Positions 41,221 to 47,113 of a stretch of DNA of 47,113 bases are shown piece by piece. The notes under the pieces are model-generated. The model searched no databases and was not told the DNA's origin. It saw only the letters and a list, made by a program, of their open reading frames with translations. The first letter of the stretch is position 1. Every line of letters starts with the position of its first letter. The DNA is from CAYVZU01 sp964455935. GTDB lineage: Bacteria > Fibrobacterota > CAYVZU01. The position numbers were made by a program, and so were the translations under genes. Location: the NCBI GenBank assembly GCA_964455935.1, contig CAYVZU010000014.1:1-47113 (forward strand). The letters run 5' to 3'.

Positions 41221-41867
41221 GCATACGTCTGATTCTCGCGGATGACCATGCTGTGGTTCGGGATGGACTCAAGGCCATTCTGGAAAGAAACGCCCCGCAC
41301 GTCGAAATCGTGGCCGAAGCAGCTACGGGAACCGAACTCCTTGAAGCTGCGGCAGCGCACCCGGCCGATATTCTGCTGGTCGACATTTCCATGCCGCACC
41401 TTAACGGCCTTGAGGCCTGCCGCCGTCTGGCCAAGAGCCGCCGCGGCGCTCGGGTGATTATTCTAAGCATGTACGATGACAGGACGCTGCTGGAAAAGGC
41501 CTTGGATTGCGGCGTCATGGGCTATGTACTCAAAGAAAACGCGGCCGAAGAGGTGATTTGCGCAATCGACCAAGTACACCGAAACCAATTCTATATCAGT
41601 CCCAAGCTGCAGAAATACGTGGTGGCCAATACCATGGGCAAAGAACGCAAACGGACGTCCGGACATCCGATTCTGCTGACACAGCGGGAACGGGAGGTAC
41701 TGCAGATGATTGCGGAAGGGGAAAGCAACAAGGAAATCGCGCGGCATATGAAAAGAACCCTTAATACCGTCCTGTCGCACCGCAAAAGTATCATGCGCAA
41801 GCTGGATATCCACAATGAAGCCATGCTGGTTCGCTACGCGCTGCGCCAGGGTATCAGCCACTTGTAG
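41217..41867 (+). CDS. NarL/FixJ-type response regulator
   Basis: 216 aa with an N-terminal receiver (D9, D10, phospho-acceptor D56 in LLVDISMP, Lys in YVLKENA) and a C-terminal LuxR-type HTH (LTQREREVLQMIAEGESNKE, then RTLNTVLSHRKSIMRKL). The GTG start has AAAGGAG upstream and overlaps the kinase stop by four bases, so the pair is coupled. Target genes cannot be identified; the STAS gene 260 bases downstream is a candidate. Confidence 0.95.
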   Translation: MSIRLILADDHAVVRDGLKAILERNAPHVEIVAEAATGTELLEAAAAHPADILLVDISMPHLNGLEACRRLAKSRRGARVIILSMYDDRTLLEKALDCGVMGYVLKENAAEEVICAIDQVHRNQFYISPKLQKYVVANTMGKERKRTSGHPILLTQREREVLQMIAEGESNKEIARHMKRTLNTVLSHRKSIMRKLDIHNEAMLVRYALRQGISHL

Positions 41868-42127
41868 TCCGGACCTTCTCTTCTCGCCAAGAAATCCACG
41901 GTACGGCGGATTCGGGCACGTTTGATCTCGCTTCTTTCTCGGCCTCTGCTCTGCCTTCCTATGGCTTTGCCCAGTTCGGGGGATACGCCATTTTCAGGAC
42001 GGAACTTATTTTAATCAAAAGTGCAAAGGCGTTATCCTTCCGCAAATTGATTTTTTGCGCTATTTCAGCTATTTTGCGCCGGAATCCCGGAAATAAACGG
42101 GGATTCGGCCCGGCTCAGGGAGAGTAA

Positions 42128-42454
42128 ATGCGGATTGAACGAGAAAACGATTGGGTTGTGGTTCGACTCCCCGAAAAGGTGATCTATCCATCGGCCAACA
42201 CGGTTGCAGCCCATTTTCAGGACCTTTTCGAAACCGGCGAAACGCGGATCATGGTGGATGCCTCAAAAATGGCGCGTGTCGATTCCTATGGAATGGGAAT
42301 CATTATGAAGCAATGGATCAAAGCCCGTGAACTGGGCGGCCTTTTTCGGATGCGCTATCTGCGCGGCGAACCGGAGAAGTGCTTCAAAGAAGCCCGCATC
42401 TTCGAACTTCTCACGGGCAAGCCACTCGTATCCACAACCGCAAAACAGGTTTGA
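42128..42454 (+). CDS. STAS-domain protein (anti-sigma antagonist-like)
   Basis: Single STAS domain of 108 aa. The expected phosphorylatable serine is S53 in KMARVDSYGMGII, matching the SpoIIAA-type loop. GGGAGAG precedes the ATG. Proteins of this type switch partner kinases or sigma factors, but no anti-sigma kinase is encoded nearby, so the partner lies elsewhere. The 260-bp gap upstream contains no gene that I can support. Confidence 0.88.
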   Translation: MRIERENDWVVVRLPEKVIYPSANTVAAHFQDLFETGETRIMVDASKMARVDSYGMGIIMKQWIKARELGGLFRMRYLRGEPEKCFKEARIFELLTGKPLVSTTAKQV

Positions 42455-42516
42455 TGAACTTGGAATTGAACTGTTCGGGAGAAATTGGCATAGGCTGATT
42501 CCTGCGAGGTGAAACA

Positions 42517-42693
42517 ATGGAAAAGGATCAACTGATTCAGGCCGTTGTAGCAGAAACGCATTTGCCCCGGCACGTGGTCGAACGCGTCATTGTTTCAACC
42601 CTTGCATTCCTTCGCAAAAGCACCGGCATTCATCCGGCGGAAGCAACACCACCCACCAAACCAACCAATCCGCCGGAAGAAGCAACGAAATAG
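42517..42693 (+). CDS. 58-aa protein resembling the N-terminal helices of HU
   Basis: The frame from ATG 42517 to TAG 42693 has GCGAGGTG upstream. The protein begins MEKDQLIQAVVAETHLPRHV, continues VERVIVSTLAFLRK, and ends in a Pro/Thr/Glu-rich tail. The first 45 residues follow the pattern of the HU/IHF helical dimerisation domain (MNKxELIxAVAxxTGLSxxx), but the DNA-binding beta arm is absent. It could dimerise with full HU or act alone; it could also be a chance resemblance. It follows the STAS gene by 62 bases on the same strand. Confidence 0.6.
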   Translation: MEKDQLIQAVVAETHLPRHVVERVIVSTLAFLRKSTGIHPAEATPPTKPTNPPEEATK

Positions 42694-42700
42694 CATTCGA

Positions 42701-42742
42701 CGTTTCTCGTCAAACGTCCCACGTCCCACGTAAAACGTCAAA
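42701..42742. repeat. Degenerate heptamer array (CGTNNNN)
   Basis: Six exact 7-base units occur, each starting with CGT, five of them ending in A. The array fills the gap between the convergent HU-like gene and hgcB, where a terminator would be expected. It is closely related to 31667-31702. Confidence 0.7.
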
Positions 42743-42746
42743 CGAA

Positions 42747-43040
42747 TCAACAGCACCCGCCCTCGCTGCCGCCGCAGCACCCTTTCGACGGGTCGCCTTT
42801 GCGCAAAAGCCCGTTGAACATGGCAGCAGCGCAGCCCACTCCGGACCGAACCGAAATCGCATTGGCCGCGCAGTTTTTGGCGCAAGCACCGCACTCGATG
42901 CATTGGTCCCGATTTGCGACCTGCGCCTTGCCATTCTCCAGAGTCCAGACGCTTTGCGGGCACACCTGGGTACACAAACCGCATCCGGTACAGCGCCCCG
43001 ATTCAAAGGACAGCGTGACAACGTTCTTCAGATATCGCAT
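42747..43040 (-). CDS. hgcB: Mercury methylation ferredoxin HgcB
   Basis: Protein of 97 aa that supplies electrons to HgcA during methylation of inorganic mercury. Two 4Fe-4S motifs are present: C17/C20/C23/C27 and C47/C50/C53/C57 (CIECGACAKNC). Diagnostic HgcB features are the single conserved C70 in SGVGCA and the C-terminal vicinal pair C96-C97. An extra CC pair (C88-C89) gives a cysteine-rich tail able to bind Hg(II). It starts one base after the hgcA stop codon. The pairing with hgcA makes the assignment firm. Confidence 0.95.
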   Translation of the reverse strand: MRYLKNVVTLSFESGRCTGCGLCTQVCPQSVWTLENGKAQVANRDQCIECGACAKNCAANAISVRSGVGCAAAMFNGLLRKGDPSKGCCGGSEGGCC

Positions 43041-43041
43041 C

Positions 43042-44115
43042 TTATTCTCCCCAGGTCAGGATTCGCAGGGCAATCAAATTCAGGAATATCGAAATACCAA
43101 CGGCCACATACACGGGAACCGCAATCCGAAACTCTTTGGCCACGCCTGACCGGCTGGTAAAGGTGCTGGCTCCGGTGAAATTGAAGGCCAAAAAGCTGCT
43201 AAGCGCAGGAACAGAGATTAGGACGAGCAGACTCCCGGTCATGGTTCCCACTGTCCAACCCAACGCAACCAAGGCCAATGCGGCCGCCAGACCCACGACC
43301 ATCCCTTTAAGGGCAAAAGACCGAAATGGAACCCACGGCAGCAGGACAGGAGTCGCCAAGGCTCCGCAGAAAATACCCAACAGCCCGGCCACGACCGCAA
43401 TTCCCCCATTTGCCCAGGCCTTCTGGAACGAGATGCCCCCGGTACCGTAGCCGGAAAAAGCCAGCCACACCAAGGCAAAAAGGCCGAACCACTTCAGGGC
43501 CGGCACCAACTCCATGGGTGTGAGAATCACGCGATCGCTGACTCCAAAGCGGATTCTGCGCATTTCCGGGGTGGCTTTGTATCCAGCCTCGATGAATTGA
43601 GAAATATCCCGCGCAAGAACCGGCCCATAGATTACACGGAATCCGGTTTGCTTTTTGACTTCATGCGCGGCAATTCCAGGAGCGCCAAGCTGCGGAACCA
43701 CGATGCCCCGGTGCGCGACAACCCGGTCCAGCCGGGCATCCCCTATTTGTTTGATAAGCTCCACGGTGCCAAAGGTCCCTTTGCCCGCGGCGCACCAGAC
43801 ATTGATTCCTTTTGTATCCAGGACCAGAATCCATGCATCCATTCCCGCCAGGGCCTTCCGAAGATGATCGAAACTCAGGCGATAATTGGCCGAGGCAAAC
43901 ACCTCGGAATCTGTACCGGGATTTCCAATCGCATACAGCCCCGGTTCCACAACGTAATTCATTCGGAACCGATTGTGAATCCGGCAAAGCACGTGATTGA
44001 GTTTGTCGCCAAAACTCCATTCGCTCGAAACTTTCCGGGGCAACCCGGTCTCTTTCGGGACGGGCCCGCAGCAACAGGATGTTTGGGCCTGCGCAGTAGA
44101 GCAACAGTCACTCAT
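43042..44115 (-). CDS. hgcA: Mercury methylation corrinoid protein HgcA
   Basis: HgcA (357 aa) transfers a methyl group from its corrinoid to Hg(II), making methylmercury. The signature cap-helix motif NVWCAAGK is at N105-K112; C108 is the cobalt-ligating Cys of the family. Flanking family blocks are present (ANYRLSFDHLRKAL, LVLDTKGI, PQLGAPGIAAHEVKK). About five C-terminal membrane helices start near residue 210. The N-terminus is unusual: C4, C5, C14, C15 and C16 form a cysteine-rich patch ahead of the domain. AAGGAA precedes the ATG. It follows acr3 by 73 bases and abuts hgcB, so arsR-acr3-hgcA-hgcB looks like one operon. Confidence 0.97.
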   Translation of the reverse strand: MSDCCSTAQAQTSCCCGPVPKETGLPRKVSSEWSFGDKLNHVLCRIHNRFRMNYVVEPGLYAIGNPGTDSEVFASANYRLSFDHLRKALAGMDAWILVLDTKGINVWCAAGKGTFGTVELIKQIGDARLDRVVAHRGIVVPQLGAPGIAAHEVKKQTGFRVIYGPVLARDISQFIEAGYKATPEMRRIRFGVSDRVILTPMELVPALKWFGLFALVWLAFSGYGTGGISFQKAWANGGIAVVAGLLGIFCGALATPVLLPWVPFRSFALKGMVVGLAAALALVALGWTVGTMTGSLLVLISVPALSSFLAFNFTGASTFTSRSGVAKEFRIAVPVYVAVGISIFLNLIALRILTWGE

Positions 44116-44188
44116 GCCGATGTTCCTTTTTTGTAGGATTTCCAGCCGATGGATCGTGAATCACAATTTCAGCAGGGCCGCGTCTCCC

Positions 44189-45289
44189 CTATGCCGGAAA
44201 TCTCGCCATGTTGGTTTTCATGATCTTAACCAGAGATAGCATGATCGGTACCTCAACAAGAACGCCAACAACCGTGGCCAGCGTCGCACCCGAATTCATC
44301 CCAAACAGGATGAGCGCAACCGCAACCGACAGTTCAAAAAAATTGCTGGCGCCAATGAAGGTCGACGGGGCCGCTTCCTTGTAGGGGATCTTCAGCGCCT
44401 TTGCGCCAAAATACCCGATGTAGAAAATCAGATACGTCTGCACAATCAGGGGTATTGCGATCAGGAGAATATGAAGCGGATGGCGAACGATCTTATCGCC
44501 CTGAAAAATGAAGATCAGGACAAGCGTTATCAACAACCCAAGAGGCGTCACCCAGTCGAGTTTTTCGATGAATTTCTTCTCGAACCATTCCAATCCTCTT
44601 GTCTTGATCAGCCAGGCTCGCGTCAATCCTGCTGCCGTAAGCGGAATAGCAACGTAGAACAGCACGGAAAAAAATATTGTGGCAAGAGGAACCGGGAAAT
44701 CCGTTGTCACGCCAAGGAGAAATTTTCCAAGCGGCGCAAACAGAATCAGAATCATCAGATCGTTTACCGAGACTTGGACCAGCGCGTAGTGGATATTTGC
44801 TTTCGCCAGATGGGTCCAGACAAGAACCATTGCCGTACAGGGCGCCAGGCCCAGAAGGATCATTCCGGCAATGTACTCGCTCTGCAGGGCTTCCGGGATC
44901 AGGGCCGGATAAAACACACGCATGAACAACCAGGCGATGAATGCCATGGTAAATGGTTTTATGGCCCAGTTGACAATGAGCGTCAGCACCAGGGGCGTAC
45001 TATTCCTGCGGACATCCAGAACTTCGCGCAGGCATATTTTAAGCATGATCGGGTACATCATAAGCAAAAGCACAATGGCAACCGGGAGGGACACATTGGC
45101 GACTTCGTAGCCGCCCAGCGTTGCGCCCGCCTTTGGACAGAAGTATCCGATTGTCGTTCCAAGCACGATGCAGATTGCGACCCACACCGTAAGGTATTGG
45201 TCGAATACGCTCAATTTTCTCTCCTCTTCCACAACCTGCTGCTCCAACCGGCTTTCCTTCTCCGTGTTGCCCGGCGAATTGGGTTGCAC
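44189..45289 (-). CDS. acr3: ACR3-family arsenite efflux permease
   Basis: Arsenite exporter of 366 aa with about ten transmembrane helices. The conserved Cys of the family is in GLAPCTAMVLVW, followed by THLAKAN, and the second signature region is GASNFFELSVAVAL. The cytosolic N-terminus of about 30 residues is charged. It starts with GTG at 45289, directly after the arsR stop codon, with GGAGG at good spacing. Being between arsR and hgcA, it should be induced by arsenite together with hgcAB. Confidence 0.95.
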   Translation of the reverse strand: MQPNSPGNTEKESRLEQQVVEEERKLSVFDQYLTVWVAICIVLGTTIGYFCPKAGATLGGYEVANVSLPVAIVLLLMMYPIMLKICLREVLDVRRNSTPLVLTLIVNWAIKPFTMAFIAWLFMRVFYPALIPEALQSEYIAGMILLGLAPCTAMVLVWTHLAKANIHYALVQVSVNDLMILILFAPLGKFLLGVTTDFPVPLATIFFSVLFYVAIPLTAAGLTRAWLIKTRGLEWFEKKFIEKLDWVTPLGLLITLVLIFIFQGDKIVRHPLHILLIAIPLIVQTYLIFYIGYFGAKALKIPYKEAAPSTFIGASNFFELSVAVALILFGMNSGATLATVVGVLVEVPIMLSLVKIMKTNMARFPA

Positions 45290-45661
45290 TTACGCCTCCC
45301 CGATTCGCTGAGCCCTGCATAAGCCCGCTTTGTCCCGGCAAACAATTTTCCGAATTGCCGTTTCATCATTGATAATGGTTTCTTCCGCATTCAACAATCG
45401 AACCGCCAAATCAAGAACCGCTTTGCCGGATGGATTCATTGGCTTTTCGGGGAGCCGATAATAAATCCAACGGCCATCTTTTCTGCTCTCCACAAGCCCG
45501 GCCTGCTTAAGAATCGTCATGTGTTTGGACACGGTTGACGCCGCGAGGCGCAACAAAGCAATGATCTGGCATACGCAAAGTTCGCCCTTGCGTAAGGCCA
45601 TCATGGCTCTCACGCGTCCCATATCGGAAAAAGCCCTGGCCACATTAATGAAATCCTTCAC
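45290..45661 (-). CDS. arsR: ArsR-family metalloregulator
   Basis: Winged-helix repressor of 123 aa. The As(III)-binding motif ELCVC (C29, C31) is in the alpha-3 position as in classical ArsR, followed by the recognition helix AASTVSKHMTILKQAGLV and a wing (RKDGRWIYYRL). Two further cysteines near the C-terminus (IVCRDKAGLC) could add a binding site. It starts with GTG, with GAGG upstream. It is the first gene of the arsR-acr3-hgcA-hgcB operon and is preceded by a palindromic operator candidate. Confidence 0.95.
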   Translation of the reverse strand: MKDFINVARAFSDMGRVRAMMALRKGELCVCQIIALLRLAASTVSKHMTILKQAGLVESRKDGRWIYYRLPEKPMNPSGKAVLDLAVRLLNAEETIINDETAIRKIVCRDKAGLCRAQRIGEA

Positions 45662-45678
45662 AACAACCTCATATTTCT

Positions 45679-45702
45679 ATATTTCGCCATTTATCGAAAT
45701 AT
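45679..45702. promoter_or_regulatory. ArsR operator candidate
   Basis: Perfect inverted repeat ATATTTCG-N8-CGAAATAT lies 18 bases upstream of the arsR start codon, in an AT-rich stretch that must contain its promoter. It is the only strong dyad in the divergent arsR-dtxR gap on that side. Confidence 0.6.
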
Positions 45703-45787
45703 ACGCCGCGCAGACCATTCATGTCAAAGTGAAATGGCCTGAAAGCCTTTCTCCGGCTTTGCCTATTAAGCTTAAAAAACAAATCCC

Positions 45788-45816
45788 TTGACACTGGTTT
45801 CGTTATACCGTATGTT
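45788..45816 (+). promoter_or_regulatory. Promoter of the DtxR-FeoA gene
   Basis: TTGACA (45788-45793) and TATGTT (45811-45816) are separated by exactly 17 bp. The -35 is perfect consensus. Confidence 0.7.
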
Positions 45817-45817
45817 A

Positions 45818-45831
45818 TTAGGAGAACCTAA
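45818..45831. promoter_or_regulatory. DtxR-family operator candidate
   Basis: TTAGG-AGAA-CCTAA is a perfect dyad that begins one base after the -10, over the likely start site. TTAGG/CCTAA ends are those of the DtxR/IdeR box, although the inner spacing is shorter than the 19-bp consensus. Autorepression by the downstream regulator when metal is bound is the likely meaning. Confidence 0.55.
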
Positions 45832-45856
45832 AGTAACTTGGATTTGTGAGGCGAGA

Positions 45857-46618
45857 ATGACACTAGACGAAACGGTAACCGCCAGTCTCGAAGACTACCT
45901 GGAGGCTATTTTCCAAATCATCGCTGAGAAATCGGCCGTGCGCCCCAAGGATATCGCCAAACGCCTAAAGGTCGCCAATTCATCCGTTACCGGGGCACTT
46001 CGCGCCCTTGCCGACAAGGCATTGATCAACTATGCGCCATACGACGTAATCACGTTGACGCCTAGTGGAAAAACGGCCGCAAAAGACGTAATCCGGCGCC
46101 ACGAGATTCTTCGCGATTTTTTTGTGAAGGTCCTTGCGGTGGAAAACGCAGAAGCCGATGAGGCAGCCTGCAAAATGGAGCATTCAATCCCAACAGCGAT
46201 TATTGAGCGATTCACGCGGTTTGCCGAATTCGTCGATCTTTGTCCACGCGGTGGGGCCAAGTGGATTGCAGGATTCGGGTACTACTGCGACCATGACCGC
46301 ACGCAAGCCAACTGTGAAAAATGTATATCCTTCGCCCTTGACGGAGTAAAAAAAAAGCAGGAACAGATCGGAGGACCAAAAATGATTGTAACGGCAAAAA
46401 TGAAGGACTTAAAACCAGGCCAAAAAGCCAAGGTGCTTAAAATCAATGCCCGCGGGGAAACCAATGTGAGGATCGTGGAAATGGGAGTGACACCCGGAGC
46501 CATCGTCGAAATCGAGCGCATTGCCCCGCTTGGCGATCCGATCGACATAAAGGTAAAAGGATATCATCTTTCTTTGCGCAAAGAGGAAGCGGAGGGGATT
46601 GAAGTTGAGTCACTGTAG
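45857..46618 (+). CDS. DtxR-family metal-dependent regulator with FeoA domain
   Basis: Protein of 253 aa. An N-terminal winged helix (about 1-65, with AKRLKVANSSVTGALRALAD), a metal-binding dimerisation domain (CKMEHSIP), a cysteine-containing link, and a C-terminal FeoA/SH3-like domain (about 178-253). The link has LCPRGG then C-x9-C-x2-C (YCDHDRTQANCEKC), four cysteines that could hold Zn or an Fe-S cluster; this pattern is absent from classical DtxR. The ATG at 45857 has GAGGCGAG upstream. It controls iron or manganese genes and probably the feoA gene that follows 34 bases later. Confidence 0.92.
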   Translation: MTLDETVTASLEDYLEAIFQIIAEKSAVRPKDIAKRLKVANSSVTGALRALADKALINYAPYDVITLTPSGKTAAKDVIRRHEILRDFFVKVLAVENAEADEAACKMEHSIPTAIIERFTRFAEFVDLCPRGGAKWIAGFGYYCDHDRTQANCEKCISFALDGVKKKQEQIGGPKMIVTAKMKDLKPGQKAKVLKINARGETNVRIVEMGVTPGAIVEIERIAPLGDPIDIKVKGYHLSLRKEEAEGIEVESL

Positions 46619-46652
46619 CCAGAAGGTCCAAACCAGAGCGGAGGTACCCGCA

Positions 46653-46868
46653 ATGCCATTGGCAATGGTTCAGACCGGCAAAACTGTGCGGCTCGTTGCG
46701 GTAGAGGCTGGGCAGGAGCTGCAAAGCCGATTGGCGGAGATGGGCATGGTACCTGGAATTCAACTCAAGGTGATCCAAAACTCCAGCAACGGACCTTTTA
46801 TTGTGGGGGTCAAAGATAGCCGGATTATGTTAGGCCGCGGAATGGCTCATAAAATATTGGTGGAGTAA
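46653..46868 (+). CDS. feoA: FeoA ferrous iron transport accessory protein
   Basis: FeoA of 71 aa, an SH3-like cytosolic protein that assists the FeoB Fe(II) permease. Family text: QSRLAEMGMVPGIQLKVIQ and IMLGRGMAHKILVE. GGAGG lies nine bases before the ATG at 46653; the open frame extends upstream but overlaps the preceding gene and is not supported. feoB would be expected next, but a 181-bp repeat element follows instead, and the window ends soon after. Confidence 0.9.
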   Translation: MPLAMVQTGKTVRLVAVEAGQELQSRLAEMGMVPGIQLKVIQNSSNGPFIVGVKDSRIMLGRGMAHKILVE

Positions 46869-46875
46869 TTTTTTT

Positions 46876-47056
46876 GTAACTACTCACGTCTCTCGAAAGA
46901 ATCATGAAACCACAGAGAAACACTGAGGCCGGAGAAGAGGACACAGAGTGGGAAAAGATCTATTCCGGCGCGGTACGCGCCAGAAAGATTTCCCTCTGTG
47001 TTCTCATTCTTAACTCAGATTTCTCTCTGTGGTTTCATAGGAACCTGTGTAGTTAC
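46876..47056 (+). repeat. 181-bp palindromic repeat, full copy
   Basis: Same length and order as 24375-24555. It begins GTAACTACTCACG and ends with the inverse of GTAACTACACAGG. It starts eight bases after the feoA stop codon. The open frame inside it, starting MKPQRNTEAGEE, is an artefact. The last 57 bases of the window show nothing recognisable. Confidence 0.85.
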
Positions 47057-47113
47057 TTTTTTTGGTCCTTCGGACTTTTGTGTGGGTAGCCCCAAGATGT
47101 TGTGTCAAGGGGT

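Noticed and set aside
41868..42127. Regulatory RNA or gene between the response regulator and the STAS gene
   Set aside because: I saw no stable hairpin, terminator or coding frame that I could defend; only a loose TTTTGCGC direct repeat near 42050-42080.
18843..42742. CRISPR array as an explanation of the short regular repeats
   Set aside because: The units are 7-8 bases with no spacers, far from CRISPR geometry, and no cas genes are present.
46904..47089. Open frame starting MKPQRNTEAGEE, and its twin at 24403
   Set aside because: Both are translations of the 181-bp repeat element; no ribosome binding site, and the sequence is explained by the palindrome.

Overview
The window looks like a chromosomal segment of a strictly anaerobic, Gram-negative-type bacterium of roughly 55% GC. 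The anaerobic signs are an [FeFe] hydrogenase with its complete maturation set, many radical-SAM enzymes and hgcAB. The Gram-negative signs are a TolC outer-membrane channel and an HlyD adaptor. The mix (hgcAB, HndD-type hydrogenase, homodimeric-E1 pyruvate dehydrogenase, PilZ proteins, abundant dispersed palindromes) is compatible with Desulfobacterota, Omnitrophota, Elusimicrobiota or the PVC group. I cannot assign a phylum from sequence alone.

Layout. (1) 1-7806: hydrogenase island. It holds hydA (HndD-like), a CheY-like receiver, and a divergent operon TM1266-like regulator > hydF > hydG > hydE, followed by rex. A perfect Rex operator lies directly behind the hydA stop codon, and a weaker one lies beside the promoter of the maturation operon, so NADH/NAD+ sensing by Rex probably controls the island. 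(2) 7823-14298: an overlapping minus-strand operon with HTH regulator > methyltransferase > PilZ/acyltransferase-like protein > class III cyclase > YgjP-like metallopeptidase. (3) 14585-21902: TetR > TolC > HlyD > two ABC ATPases > two ABC-2 permeases, a drug-efflux system like cecR-ybhGFSR, with a palindromic operator overlapping the TetR promoter. (4) 21973-24356: GrpB-family protein and a YgiQ-type radical SAM protein. (5) 24704-31645: DNA-repair cluster with an MrfB-like exonuclease and two tandem MrfA-like helicases. The second helicase is split by an in-frame amber codon. A GIY-YIG mobile element sits before the first helicase and a candidate structured RNA gene sits between the two. (6) 31748-38997: CNNM/CBS transporter, the aceE-aceF-lpd operon and a small protein. 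(7) 39148-42693: NarL-type two-component pair, a STAS protein and an HU-like miniprotein. (8) 42747-45661 (minus): arsR > acr3 > hgcA > hgcB, which puts the mercury-methylation genes in one apparent operon with arsenite efflux. (9) 45857-46868: DtxR-FeoA fusion regulator and feoA.

The intergenic DNA is rich in repeats: a 181-bp palindromic element (two full copies and one partial), a GIY-YIG element with an 81-bp gene-less derivative, two kinds of GC-rich palindrome, and several degenerate tandem arrays with a period of 7 or 8 bases. I saw no tRNA, rRNA or CRISPR array. The most striking items are the arsR-acr3-hgcA-hgcB operon, the GIY-YIG element with its hairpin derivative, the RNA candidate at 29037-29233, and the unusual cysteine pattern of HydG.
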